A stretch of DNA of 64,000 bases from Rhizobium hidalgonense (GTDB lineage: Bacteria > Pseudomonadota > Alphaproteobacteria > Rhizobiales > Rhizobiaceae), in the NCBI RefSeq assembly GCF_002914525.1, contig NZ_LODW01000070.1, positions 186,001 to 250,000 on the forward strand. The letters are read 5' to 3'. Made by a program: the position numbers and the translations under genes. Positions 52,495 to 61,748 of this stretch are shown piece by piece. The number at the start of each line of letters is the position of its first letter. Within the stretch, counting starts at the first letter, position 1. The notes under the pieces were generated by a model. It had not been told where the DNA came from. It saw nothing but the letters and a program-made list of their open reading frames with translations, and did no database searches.

Positions 52495-53487
52495 CTATTG
52501 ACGTTGGTCGACTGGATAAGGTCCTTCGGCGAAGACTTCCTCGTGATAACCCTTGGCGCCGACGTCGAGCGCCAGCGGGCTTCGCCATTCACGGTTCTCA
52601 CGCAGGCAATCGAGCAGGAAGCGGAAATCATATCGCGGCTGCCAGCCAAGTTCGCGCCTTGCGCGTTCGTTGACATAGACGCGATCGAGCGTGGGGAACA
52701 TCTTCCAGCCGCGTTCGGCATAGAGAGCCCCGGCACCCGGAAAGAGCCGTTCGACGACTGCGGGGGCGTCTCGCCGGAGTGCTGCGAGATCGCCTGACGA
52801 AAAGGGCGTCGTGGCCGAGACGATGAAGCGGCCGAAGCCGATGGCCGGCGCCCTTTCGAGCGCCAGCAAATGGGCGCCGACCACATCGCTGATATCGACG
52901 CGGCGATGAAGCAGCTCGTTGCCCTGCGCATTTTCGGCCGAGTATCCGTTGCGGATGCCGGGATCGTCATCGCTTTCGGGAAAGAAACGCGAGGTCCTGA
53001 GGATGACGACGGGGAGACGGGATTTGCGGGCGAAGAGTTCGCAGACGCCTTCGGCGGCGAGTTTCGTCACGCCATAGATGTTCCTCGCTATAGGAAGCAC
53101 GTCCTCGGTGACCCATGCTGCGGGTTCGCCTTCGGCCGGCGTCAATGCTGCACCGAAGGCGCTGGTGGTGCTGGTGAAGACGAAGCTTGAAACGCCAGCG
53201 GCGGCGGCCTCTTCGAGCAAGTTCATCGTGCCGCCGACATTGGTGTCGAGGAAATCGCGATTGCCGTGCGTCGCGACATGCGGCTTGTGCAGCGTTGCGG
53301 CATGGATGACGCGGCTGATGCCTGACATCGCCTGCCTGACGAAGTCGCGGTCGCCGATCGATCCGATGCTATCGGTGAAGGCCGAAGGTTTGATATCGAT
53401 ACCGCGCGCCCACCGGCTCTGCACTCTCAAGGTGCGTATCAGCGCCTCGCCGAGATGCCCTGCACTTCCCGTCACCAGTATCGTCAT
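52495..53487 (-). CDS. NAD-dependent epimerase/dehydratase (extended SDR)
   Basis: 330 residues. The dinucleotide motif is VTGSAGHLGEALIRTL (residues ~5-20); active-site TSTTSAFG and Y-x-x-x-K in NIYGVTK are present. The C-terminal region is FRFLLDCLRENREWRSP. Extended SDR enzymes act on nucleotide sugars or lactones; the lack of a sugar-biosynthesis neighbourhood leaves the substrate unknown. It is convergent with the 6S RNA gene. Confidence 0.88.
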   Translation of the reverse strand: MTILVTGSAGHLGEALIRTLRVQSRWARGIDIKPSAFTDSIGSIGDRDFVRQAMSGISRVIHAATLHKPHVATHGNRDFLDTNVGGTMNLLEEAAAAGVSSFVFTSTTSAFGAALTPAEGEPAAWVTEDVLPIARNIYGVTKLAAEGVCELFARKSRLPVVILRTSRFFPESDDDPGIRNGYSAENAQGNELLHRRVDISDVVGAHLLALERAPAIGFGRFIVSATTPFSSGDLAALRRDAPAVVERLFPGAGALYAERGWKMFPTLDRVYVNERARRELGWQPRYDFRFLLDCLRENREWRSPLALDVGAKGYHEEVFAEGPYPVDQRQ

Positions 53488-53584
53488 CGCATCCTCTCCT
53501 CACTCTTCGGCGGTGGACGCTATAAAGGCCGGTGTATGGGCACAACGCATAAATTATGCATGGCAATGCAGGAAAGCTGCAGGC

Positions 53585-54121
53585 TCAGTCGACTGTTGTG
53601 ACGAGCCGGCCGGCACTCCCGTCGGAAAGGGTGATCCGCTCCCAGGTCACCCGGCCGGCTGCGATCGGCATCGATGCATCGTCATTGGCGCTGGTTTCGA
53701 ACGTCAGCGACAGGAGCCTGCCTTCATGCCAGCCACGCTCGTCTAGAGACTGTTCGGTGGCGGCGATTTCAGCGGATGCGTAAGAGAAAAGCGAGCGGCC
53801 GAGAAAGGCGGCGAGCGGTGCGCGTCATTCCGCCTGGCGCGGGCGGGAGGCGGACAGCAGCCGGTGGCTGACGTCGCAGATCAGATGCACCGGCCGGACG
53901 GAATCCTCGACCAGCCGCTTGAGCGCTGTATCGGCTGCGGCATGTTGCGACGAGGAAAAAATCCGCTCCAGCCTGACGGCCTGCTGCGGTGAGAGGGAGA
54001 GCTGATCCTGCTCCCAACGCGAAACAGTCGCCTGGTTGATGCCGAGGAGTTCGGCGAGATGCTGCTGCTTCATGCTACGCAGCAGCCGCATGCGGCGAAT
54101 GCCTGACCCCGATATCGTCAT
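53585..54121 (-). pseudogene. HTH (Xre-type) regulator interrupted by an in-frame TGA
   Basis: One minus-strand frame is open from ATG 54121 to a stop at 53585 (178 codons) except for a single TGA at 53825-53827 (codon 99). Before it is an Xre helix-turn-helix (QQHLAELLGINQATVSRWEQ, residues ~19-38) and VHLICDVSHRLLSASRP. After it the frame continues coherently: RAPLAAFLGRSLFSYASAEI, then SLTFETSANDDASMPIAAGR and a C terminus like PAS-type sensing domains. A TGG-to-TGA change would explain it. The truncated 98-residue DNA-binding part could still be made. Confidence 0.75.
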
Positions 54122-54198
54122 CTGCGCTGCATCCCATTTTTTCGGCCGGCATAGGGTTTCGGCGAGCCAGCAGGCAAGTCGGTCCGGCAGCCGGATGT

Positions 54199-54531
54199 TT
54201 ATTCCGGCTGGCCTTCGAGATCGCTTCTCAGCCGGTCGAGGATCGACAGCGCATGGCCGGCATAGGCGCTGATCCAGCGATCGTAGATTTGCTTGATCGG
54301 CAGGCTGTTCAGGTGGTTCCAGCGTTCGCGGCCCTCCTTCCTGGCGACGACCAGATCGGCGTCTTCAAGCACCTTCAGATGCTGCATCACCGTGCAGCGG
54401 TCCATCTGCGGAAACATATCGCAGAGCGCCCCTGTCGTGCGGGGGGCATCCTTGAGCAGGTCGAGGATTTCGCGGCGGCGATGATGCGCCAGTGCCTTGA
54501 AAACGGGGTCGTCTCTCGATTCGCTTGACAT
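54199..54531 (-). CDS. ArsR-family regulator
   Basis: 110 residues, winged helix: KALAHHRRREILDLLKDAPR, then DRCTVMQHLKVLEDADLVVA (recognition helix ~44-60) and a wing. No metal-binding cysteine pair of the SmtB/ArsR kind. It is divergent from an AHSA1-type SRPBCC gene, the usual partner of this branch. The shared 55-base region holds a perfect palindrome. Confidence 0.9.
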   Translation of the reverse strand: MSSESRDDPVFKALAHHRRREILDLLKDAPRTTGALCDMFPQMDRCTVMQHLKVLEDADLVVARKEGRERWNHLNSLPIKQIYDRWISAYAGHALSILDRLRSDLEGQPE

Positions 54532-54549
54532 GTTATGTTTTTATAACAT
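54530..54549. promoter_or_regulatory. Perfect palindrome between the ArsR and SRPBCC genes (operator)
   Basis: ATGTTAT (54530-54536) and ATAACAT (54543-54549) flank a 6-base spacer. It begins at the ArsR start codon. Typical for an autoregulating ArsR repressor controlling both divergent genes. Confidence 0.6.
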
Positions 54550-54586
54550 AATGATCCCAGGTGCAATGGAGAAGAGGAGAAGTATC

Positions 54587-55069
54587 ATGTCTCTCGGAAT
54601 CCGTGTTTCCGGCCGCATCGGCCGCCCCGTCGCAGAAGTGTTCGATGCCGTCGTCAACCCGAAGAAGCTCAGCAGCTATTTCACCACGATCGGCGGGGCG
54701 AGCGCGCCGCTCGTCCAGGGCACGACAGTGACCTGGTGGAAAGACGCGCCGGTCGAAGTGGTCGAGCTGGTGCCGGAAAGCCGCATCGTGCTCCGCTGGG
54801 ACGGCGGCACGGCTGAGGACAAGACGAGATACAAGACGCTGGTGGAGATGAACTTCAAACCGCTGGAAGATGGCGGCACGCTGGTGACGATTGCCGAAAA
54901 CGGCTGGCGCGAGGATGAGGCCGGCCGGCGCGGCACTTATCTCAACTGCGAGGGCTGGACGCAGATGCTTTGCAGCATGAAGGCCTTCGTCGAATACGGC
55001 ATCAATCTGCGCGAGGGCATGTTCCTCAGCGAAATGAAGGGAGAGCCGGCCAGCGCGCCGGATGCCTGA
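54587..55069 (+). CDS. SRPBCC (AHSA1-like) domain protein
   Basis: 160 residues from the ATG at 54587 (AGGAGAAGTATC upstream). MSLGIRVSGRIGRPVAEVFD, then NPKKLSSYFTTIGG, matches the START/Bet-v1-like AHSA1 branch. It contains a hydrophobic ligand cavity fold. Function unknown; the pairing with an ArsR regulator suggests ligand-responsive expression. Confidence 0.88.
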   Translation: MSLGIRVSGRIGRPVAEVFDAVVNPKKLSSYFTTIGGASAPLVQGTTVTWWKDAPVEVVELVPESRIVLRWDGGTAEDKTRYKTLVEMNFKPLEDGGTLVTIAENGWREDEAGRRGTYLNCEGWTQMLCSMKAFVEYGINLREGMFLSEMKGEPASAPDA

Positions 55070-55086
55070 CCAGCAAGTCAGGCATC
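55061..55086 (+). terminator. Hairpin at the end of the SRPBCC gene
   Basis: GATGCCTGAC (55061-55070) and GTCAGGCATC (55077-55086) form a perfect 10-base stem with a 6-base loop, spanning the stop codon. No T-run follows, so it may act as an attenuating hairpin. Confidence 0.5.
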
Positions 55087-55207
55087 AAGGAGATCGGCGG
55101 CGCAATCGTCGCATGTGTCGATGGGGACGAGACTTCGCTTGCCTGTCACACTGCGGGTGCTAATTTCCGGATTCGATACTTCATCTCGGATTTCAGGAGA
55201 TTTCGTT

Positions 55208-56239
55208 ATGCAGCTTGGCATGGTCGGTTTGGGCCGCATGGGCAATTATATGGTCCAGCGCTTGATGCGGGGTGGTCATGAGTGCGTCGTCTACGACACC
55301 AGGCCGGAAAGCGTTGCCGAACTCGCCGGCCTCGGCGCGACCGGCAGTGCTTCGCTCGAAGAATTCGTCTCGAAGCTCAGCCATCCCAGAGCCATCTGGT
55401 TGATGCTGCCGGCGGCAATCGTCGACAAGGTGCTGGCGAGCCTGGTGCCGCTGCTTGAAAACGGCGATATCGTCATCGACGGCGGCAACTCCTATTACCA
55501 CGACGATATCCGCCGCGGCGCAGAACTGATCACCAAGGGCATTCATTATGTCGATGTCGGCACCAGCGGCGGGGTCTTCGGCCTGGAGCGCGGCTACTGC
55601 CTGATGATCGGCGGCGAGAAGGGCACTGTCCAGCACCTTTCGCCGATTTTCGCGGCGCTGGCGCCCGGCGTCGGCACGACGGAAGCTTCGCCGAACCGCA
55701 GCGCGGAAGCCGCTGCGGCGAGCACCGCCGAACAGGGTTACCTGCATTGCGGTCCACATGGTGCCGGCCATTTCGTCAAGATGGTGCACAACGGTATCGA
55801 ATACGGCCTGATGGCCGCCTATGCCGAAGGTCTCAATATCCTGAAACACGCCAATATCGGGGCTGCTTCGCATGTGGCCGATGCGGAAACCGCGCCGCTC
55901 GCCCATCCCGAACATTTCCAATACGACTTCAATCTGCAGGACGTCTCCGAAGTCTGGCGCCGCGGCAGCGTCATCACCTCCTGGCTGCTCGATCTCACGG
56001 CTGATGCGCTGCATGCCGATCCGGCACTGTCGAAATATGCCGGCCGCGTCTCCGACAGCGGCGAAGGCCGTTGGACGATCATGGCGGCGATCGACGAAAG
56101 CGTGCCGACGCCGGTGCTGAGTGCTGCGCTCTACGGCCGCTTCTCCTCGCGCGACAATGACGAATTCGCCAATAAGGTCCTGTCGGCGATGCGCGCGGGC
56201 TTCGGCGGCCACGTGGAAAAGCCGGCTGCCAAATCCTGA
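55208..56239 (+). CDS. gnd: 6-phosphogluconate dehydrogenase, short (YqeC/GntZ-like) type
   Basis: 343 residues from the ATG at 55208 (CAGGAG 9 bases upstream). N-terminal NAD(P) site GMVGLGRMGNYMVQRLMRGG; GGNSYYHDDIRRG and the substrate-binding CGPHGAGHFVKMVHNGIEYG are present. Short Gnd proteins of ~300-345 residues are often NAD-preferring. It oxidatively decarboxylates 6-phosphogluconate to ribulose-5-phosphate. zwf and edd are not in the window. Confidence 0.92.
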   Translation: MQLGMVGLGRMGNYMVQRLMRGGHECVVYDTRPESVAELAGLGATGSASLEEFVSKLSHPRAIWLMLPAAIVDKVLASLVPLLENGDIVIDGGNSYYHDDIRRGAELITKGIHYVDVGTSGGVFGLERGYCLMIGGEKGTVQHLSPIFAALAPGVGTTEASPNRSAEAAAASTAEQGYLHCGPHGAGHFVKMVHNGIEYGLMAAYAEGLNILKHANIGAASHVADAETAPLAHPEHFQYDFNLQDVSEVWRRGSVITSWLLDLTADALHADPALSKYAGRVSDSGEGRWTIMAAIDESVPTPVLSAALYGRFSSRDNDEFANKVLSAMRAGFGGHVEKPAAKS

Positions 56240-56256
56240 CGGGCAGAGGCTTTCGG

Positions 56257-56280
56257 CGCCTTCCATATAGGGAGGCGCCT
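56257..56280 (+). terminator. Hairpin after gnd
   Basis: GGCGCCTTCC and GGGAGGCGCC form a GC-rich hairpin ~17 bases after the gnd stop, without a clear T-run. Possible terminator. Confidence 0.45.
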
Positions 56281-56409
56281 CAACCTTCCTAGCCCTCGGT
56301 ATGGGGTTGCTACCGCTTGCTGGCGGCAGCGGTCGCGAGTATCCATTGCCGAACGGGAAATGTCAGGGCTGCTTCGTCCAAGTGGCCGACACTCCATTGG
56401 AGGGCGGTG

Positions 56410-58524
56410 ATGGAGCGTAGCGGGACAGGGGTGTTGAAGGCCGCCATGTCAGGAATACTGGCACTGGTCGTGCTGCTTGGGGTGGCCTCGCCAAGCATTG
56501 CACAGACATCGCCGGCGCAGTTGCCGACCGCGGCCGCCCCGCCGGCGCAGGTGCGTGAGATGATGCAACTCATGCAGACGCCCGAAGTCAAACAGTGGAT
56601 GGCGACGCAGATGGCGACGACACCTGCCGGCGCTTCTGCCGGTGCGGACCAGATGTCGGTCCTGTCAGGTCTGCTGCAGCATGCCCGCCGACATGTCTCG
56701 ATGGTTTCCGATGCGGCGATGACTTTACCCTCTCAGGTCGGCAACGCGTCATCGCTGTTCTTCGGCGAAATCGCCGCCAATGGCTGGCCGCGCATGGTGG
56801 CGCAATTCCTGGCGATCTTCCTGGTCGGCGCGATTGTCGAGAGCATTGCCCGCTATGCCTTCCGCCGCCGCCGTCGTCGGCTGGCTGCGATGGCCGGCAT
56901 GCATCTGGCGCCGCGGGTCATCCCGGCTTTGATCTTCGCGGCGGCAACCGTGCTTGCGCTGCTCAGCCTCGGCTGGCCACCGCTCAGCCAGAGCATAGCG
57001 ATCGTCTGCGTCGTCGCGCTCGTCGTTCAACGCTTCACGATCTGTCTCGGCGGTGTGCTGGTCGATCTCATCGGCTTGGCGCGGACCGAGGAAGAACGGC
57101 AGGGCATAACCGCTCCCACCATGCCGGGGCGTGCCGTTGCGCTCTTCTGGTACCGTCGCTGCGCGACCTTCGTCATCTATTTCATGCTTGGCTGGGCGGC
57201 GATCCAATCGATGGAGCCGCTCGCCTATTCCCCGAGTGCGCGGCTCCTCGTCGGCTACATCCTCGGTATCGGCTTGCTGCTGATCGCGATCGAAGCGGTC
57301 TGGTCGCGGCCGCACAAGGATGAGAAGCGCGGTCACGGGATCTCCTGGGCACTCACCGTTTATTTCCTGCTGCTCTGGAGCCTTTGGGTCGCAGGCTTCA
57401 ACTGGCTTCTCTGGCTCGGCATCTATGTGCTGCTCCTGCCGCGCGTGCTTGCCGTTTCGACGCTGGCGGTGAAATCACTGCAGCAGACCGAAGCGAGCTT
57501 CCTGGCGACGCGCCGCATTGCGACCGTTCTGCTCGACCGGGGCGTGCGGGCGTTGATCATTGCCGTTGCCGCCGTCTGGCTCGGGCGTATGCTCGGCGTC
57601 GGCGCCGATACGATGGCTGCCGGCGACACGATGGTCGACAAGATCGCTCGCGGCGTCATCGGTGGCATCGTCATCCTGCTTGCTGCAGATCTGCTTTGGC
57701 ACGTCGTCAGAGCCTTTATCGACGGAAAGCTGCTCGACTCGCCGCTCGATGGGGGCGCGACGGATGAGGAGAAGGCGAAACGCGCCCGGATACAGACGCT
57801 GCTTCCGATCTTCCGGAATATCCTGGCCGTCGTCATCGCCGTCATCGCGGTTTTGATGGTGCTCTCCGGCCTCGGCATCGAGATCGGGCCGCTGATCGCC
57901 GGCGCCGGTGTCGTCGGCGTCGCGGTCGGCTTCGGCGCGCAGACGATCGTCAAGGACGTCATCAGCGGCATGTTCTATCTCTGGGATGATGCTTTCCGCA
58001 TCGGCGAATATATCGAAAGCGGCAGCCACAAGGGTGTGGTCGAGGCTTTCAGCCTGCGCTCGGTGAAGCTCAGGCATCATCGCGGGCCGCTGACGACGGT
58101 GCCGTTCGGCGAACTCGGCGCGGTGAAGAACCTCAACCGCGACTGGACGATCGACAAGATCAGCCTCAACGTCAAATACGACACCGATCTCGTCAAGGCG
58201 AAGAAGGTGATCAAGCAGATCGGCCAGACGCTGCTCGATAATCCGGAATTCGGCCCTCATATCATCGAGACGCTGAAGATGAAGGGTGTCGAGCAGTTCG
58301 GCGAATTCGCCATCGAAATCCGGCTGTCGATGATGACGAAGCCCGGCGAACAATTCGTCATCCGCCGCAATGCGCTGGCGATGATCCGCAATGCCTTCAA
58401 GGAAAATGGCATCGAATTCGCTGTGCCGACGGTGCAGGTGGCGGGTGATCGCGACGCGGAGGTCGAAGCGGCCGTGGCGCGCTACGCCGCCCATGCGCGG
58501 GCGAATGGCGAACCGGCGGCATAG
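56410..58524 (+). CDS. MscS-family mechanosensitive ion channel, large type
   Basis: 704 residues from the ATG at 56410 (GGAGG 6 bases upstream). Signal-peptide-like start MSGILALVVLLGVASPSIAQ, a periplasmic stretch, then many membrane segments (~130-520). The MscS core at ~515-690 carries GVVGVAVGFGAQTIVKDVISGMFYLWDD and the C-terminal beta domain (LRSVKLRHHRGPLTTVPFGEL). It probably releases osmolytes on hypo-osmotic shock. The long N-terminal part resembles MscK/YbdG-type proteins. Confidence 0.9.
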   Translation: MERSGTGVLKAAMSGILALVVLLGVASPSIAQTSPAQLPTAAAPPAQVREMMQLMQTPEVKQWMATQMATTPAGASAGADQMSVLSGLLQHARRHVSMVSDAAMTLPSQVGNASSLFFGEIAANGWPRMVAQFLAIFLVGAIVESIARYAFRRRRRRLAAMAGMHLAPRVIPALIFAAATVLALLSLGWPPLSQSIAIVCVVALVVQRFTICLGGVLVDLIGLARTEEERQGITAPTMPGRAVALFWYRRCATFVIYFMLGWAAIQSMEPLAYSPSARLLVGYILGIGLLLIAIEAVWSRPHKDEKRGHGISWALTVYFLLLWSLWVAGFNWLLWLGIYVLLLPRVLAVSTLAVKSLQQTEASFLATRRIATVLLDRGVRALIIAVAAVWLGRMLGVGADTMAAGDTMVDKIARGVIGGIVILLAADLLWHVVRAFIDGKLLDSPLDGGATDEEKAKRARIQTLLPIFRNILAVVIAVIAVLMVLSGLGIEIGPLIAGAGVVGVAVGFGAQTIVKDVISGMFYLWDDAFRIGEYIESGSHKGVVEAFSLRSVKLRHHRGPLTTVPFGELGAVKNLNRDWTIDKISLNVKYDTDLVKAKKVIKQIGQTLLDNPEFGPHIIETLKMKGVEQFGEFAIEIRLSMMTKPGEQFVIRRNALAMIRNAFKENGIEFAVPTVQVAGDRDAEVEAAVARYAAHARANGEPAA

Positions 58525-58529
58525 GCGGG

Positions 58530-58913
58530 TCACATCGGGCCGGCGGCTGTTATCAGCAGGCCGCCGATAATCGCCATGTTGGTTTTCCAGGTATTGATCG
58601 CGCTTTCGCGGGCCGTTCCCTGCATATCCCAGAAATTCAGCAGCATGACCGTAGCGGCAAGGGTGAAGACGATGAGACCGAATGCCGCTGCCGTGACGAA
58701 GAGCCCCAGCATCAGCAGCGTGCCGGCAAGGATCTGGAACAGGCTGCCGGAGAGCAGCACCCATTTCGCCAACGGGATCCCGCGGGCCTCGATTGCGTCG
58801 GTCAGTGGCACGATGACGAAAAAATGATGAATGCCGCCAGCGACATAGAGACCGCCCAGCAAAAGACGGCCGAGGACGATCATCATCAGGCCGGGACCAT
58901 CCTGCATATCCAA
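58530..58913 (-). CDS. DoxX-family membrane protein
   Basis: 127 residues with four hydrophobic segments (VLGRLLLGGLYVAGGIHHFF; GSLFQILAGTLLMLGLF; LIVFTLAATVMLLNFW; MAIIGGLLITAAGPM). The DoxX pattern G-x-x-F-x-x-G-x-x-H is present as GLYVAGGIHHFF. DoxX-like proteins are widespread with poorly known redox or resistance roles. Stop lies 6 bases from the convergent MscS gene. Confidence 0.82.
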   Translation of the reverse strand: MDMQDGPGLMMIVLGRLLLGGLYVAGGIHHFFVIVPLTDAIEARGIPLAKWVLLSGSLFQILAGTLLMLGLFVTAAAFGLIVFTLAATVMLLNFWDMQGTARESAINTWKTNMAIIGGLLITAAGPM

Positions 58914-59144
58914 CCACTCTCCTGCGTCTCAGAATCGCCGTCGCGGACAAAGCTCGTCCGAAGCTTACGAAAATGCAATGCGCCGTGACGCTCGCCTGCG
59001 CAAATTCGCCCCAATTGAGGGTGATGGAGGCCCAAGCGGCGGGCTGGGGTTGCGGCGGCATGTCTTCATAGAGCTTGCATGCCTCTCATGTTACGTCTTT
59101 CAAAAATGATTCCCGCCGAGCTGGCAATTGCAGCAGGATAAGAG

Positions 59145-61748
59145 ATGTCGGGCCACGACAATTTGAAAGAAATGGAAGACGCGGACGGATTTTCGTTTCG
59201 CGGGTTATTCAGACGTTACAGAACACCGCTGACAGCCGCGGTGACACTCGTCATCTTCTGCCTCGTCGGTTATGCGATTATGCAGCTCACCAACGAAGTG
59301 CGCTATGACGATGTTGTCGATGCGCTGGCGGCGACCAGGCCAAGCGCCATCCTGCTTGCGCTGTTCTTCACCGCACTCAGTTTCCTCTCGCTGGTCTTCT
59401 ACGATCTCAACGCCATAGAATATATCGGCAAGAAGCTGCCCTTTCCGCATGTGGCGCTGACGGCGTTCAGCGCCTATGCTGTCGGCAATACCGCCGGCTT
59501 CGGGGCGCTTTCGGGCGGTGCGATCCGCTACCGCGCCTATACGCGCCTCGGGCTCTCGCCGGAAGATATTGGCCGCATCATCGCCTTCGTCACACTATCC
59601 TTCGGTCTCGGGCTTGCGGGAGTTGGGGCAATCGCCCTCATCATCATCGCCGACGAGATCGGCCCGCTGATCGGCGTCAGCGCCTTCCTGCTGCGGTTGA
59701 TCGCCGGTTCAATCGTCGCCATTCTGGGTGCGGTGATGATCATCGGCCGTGACGGGCGCGTGCTCGATCTCGGCCCCGTGGCAATCCGCCTGCCAGATTC
59801 GCGCACCTGGTCGCGGCAGTTCCTCGTCACCGCCTTCGATATCGCCGCCTCGGCGTCCGTGCTCTACGTGCTGCTGCCGCAGACGGCAATCGGCTGGCCG
59901 GTCTTCCTTGCCGTCTATGCGATCGCCGTCGGTCTCGGCGTGCTCAGCCACGTTCCGGCCGGGCTCGGCGTGTTCGAGACCGTGATCATCGCCTCGCTCG
60001 GCAGCGCGGTGAACATCGATGCCGTGCTCGGATCACTGGTGCTCTACCGGCTGATCTACCATGTGCTGCCGCTGCTGCTCGCCGTGCTCGCCGTCTCGGC
60101 GACGGAGCTGCGCCGTTTCGTCGACCATCCGGCCGCCTCCAGCGTGCGGCGCATCGGCGGAAGGCTGATGCCGCAGCTGCTGTCGGCTCTCGCCCTGCTG
60201 CTCGGCGTCATGCTGATCTTTTCGAGCGTCACGCCGACACCGGACCAGAACCTCGAATTCCTCTCTAACTACCTGCCGCTGCCGATGGTCGAAGGGGCGC
60301 ATTTCCTTTCCAGCCTGCTTGGGCTCGCGCTGGTTGTCGCTGCGCGCGGCCTCGGCCAGCGGCTCGACGGCGCCTGGTGGGTGGCGGTGTTCTCGGCCGT
60401 CGCGGCGCTGACCTTGTCGCTGTTGAAGGCGATCGCGCTCGTCGAAGCCGCCTTTCTCGCCTTCCTCATCTTCGGGCTCTTCGTCAGCCGGCGGCTCTTT
60501 ACCCGCCATGCCTCGCTGCTCAATCAGGCGCTGACGGCGTCCTGGCTGATGGCGATCGCCGTCATCGTCGTCGGCGCCGTCGTCATCCTGCTCTTCGTCT
60601 ATCGCGATGTCGAATACAGCAACCAACTCTGGTGGCAGTTCGAGTTCACCGCCGAAGCGCCGCGAGGCTTACGCGCCGTGCTCGGAATTACCATCATCTC
60701 GTCGGCGATTGCCGTCTTCAGTCTGCTGCGGCCGGCCGCCTTCCGGCCGGAACCGGCAACGGAGGAGGCGCTGGCGCGTGCCGTCGAGATCGTCGGCAAG
60801 CAGGGCAATGCCGACGCCAATCTGGTGCGCATGGGCGACAAAAGCATCATGTTCTCGGAAAAGGGTGACGCCTTCATCATGTACGGCCGGCAGGGCCGGT
60901 CCTGGATCGCACTGTTCGACCCGGTCGGCGAACATCGCGCCGTGCAGGAGCTCGTCTGGCGTTTCGTCGAAGCGGCGCGGGCTGCCGGCTGCCGGGCCGT
61001 GTTCTATCAGATCTCGCCGTCGCTGCTTTCCCATTGCGCCGATGCCGGCCTCCGCGCCTTCAAGCTGGGCGAACTGGCGGTGACCGATCTTAGAACCTTC
61101 GAAATGAAGGGCGGCAAATGGGCGAACCTTCGCCAGACCGCGAGCCGCGCCCAGCGCGACGGGCTGGAATTTGCCGTCGTCGAACCGGAGCAAGTGCCCT
61201 CGGTCATCGATGATCTCGCCGCCGTTTCCACGGCCTGGCTCGAGCATCACAACGCCAAGGAAAAGGGCTTTTCGCTCGGCGCCTTCGATGCCGATTACGT
61301 CTGCTCCCAGCCGGTCGGCATCCTGAAAAAGGATGGCAGAATCGTCGCTTTCGCCAATATCCTGGTCACGGAGTCCAGGGAGGAGGGCACGATCGATCTC
61401 ATGCGCTTCTCGCCGGAGGCGCCGAAAGGCTCGATGGACTTTCTCTTCGTGCAGATCATGGAGTATCTGCGCGGTCAGGGCTTCACCCACTTCAATCTCG
61501 GCATGGCGCCTCTCTCCGGCATGTCGAAACGCGAGGCGGCTCCCGTCTGGGACCGCATCGGCAGCACCGTCTTCGAACACGGCGAGCGCTTCTACAACTT
61601 CAAAGGCCTTCGGGCATTCAAATCCAAGTTTCATCCGCACTGGCAACCGCGTTATCTTGCGGTCTCCGGAGGGGGCAATCCGATGATCGCGTTGATGGAC
61701 GCGACATTTCTGATCGGGGGCGGATTGAAAGGGGTAGTGAGAAAATGA
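59145..61748 (+). CDS. lpiA: Lysyl-phosphatidylglycerol synthase/flippase (MprF family)
   Basis: 867 residues from the ATG at 59145 (AGGATAAGAG upstream). The N-terminal half (~30-520) has about fourteen membrane segments (flippase domain). The C-terminal half (~540-850) is the DUF2156 synthase domain (MFSEKGDAFIMYGRQGRSWI; FTHFNLGMAPLSGM). It transfers lysine from Lys-tRNA to phosphatidylglycerol and flips the lipid. In rhizobia this is lpiA, induced by low pH and needed for acid and cationic-peptide resistance. The stop overlaps the acvB ATG (ATGA). Confidence 0.93.
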   Translation: MSGHDNLKEMEDADGFSFRGLFRRYRTPLTAAVTLVIFCLVGYAIMQLTNEVRYDDVVDALAATRPSAILLALFFTALSFLSLVFYDLNAIEYIGKKLPFPHVALTAFSAYAVGNTAGFGALSGGAIRYRAYTRLGLSPEDIGRIIAFVTLSFGLGLAGVGAIALIIIADEIGPLIGVSAFLLRLIAGSIVAILGAVMIIGRDGRVLDLGPVAIRLPDSRTWSRQFLVTAFDIAASASVLYVLLPQTAIGWPVFLAVYAIAVGLGVLSHVPAGLGVFETVIIASLGSAVNIDAVLGSLVLYRLIYHVLPLLLAVLAVSATELRRFVDHPAASSVRRIGGRLMPQLLSALALLLGVMLIFSSVTPTPDQNLEFLSNYLPLPMVEGAHFLSSLLGLALVVAARGLGQRLDGAWWVAVFSAVAALTLSLLKAIALVEAAFLAFLIFGLFVSRRLFTRHASLLNQALTASWLMAIAVIVVGAVVILLFVYRDVEYSNQLWWQFEFTAEAPRGLRAVLGITIISSAIAVFSLLRPAAFRPEPATEEALARAVEIVGKQGNADANLVRMGDKSIMFSEKGDAFIMYGRQGRSWIALFDPVGEHRAVQELVWRFVEAARAAGCRAVFYQISPSLLSHCADAGLRAFKLGELAVTDLRTFEMKGGKWANLRQTASRAQRDGLEFAVVEPEQVPSVIDDLAAVSTAWLEHHNAKEKGFSLGAFDADYVCSQPVGILKKDGRIVAFANILVTESREEGTIDLMRFSPEAPKGSMDFLFVQIMEYLRGQGFTHFNLGMAPLSGMSKREAAPVWDRIGSTVFEHGERFYNFKGLRAFKSKFHPHWQPRYLAVSGGGNPMIALMDATFLIGGGLKGVVRK

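Noticed and set aside
53825..53827. TGA as a selenocysteine codon
   Set aside because: No SECIS-like hairpin was recognised just downstream and the protein is a DNA-binding regulator, not a redox enzyme; a nonsense mutation is simpler.
57475..59061. A 528-codon minus-strand frame opposite the MscS channel
   Set aside because: Antisense shadow; it also runs across the DoxX gene in a different frame, which has clear family features.
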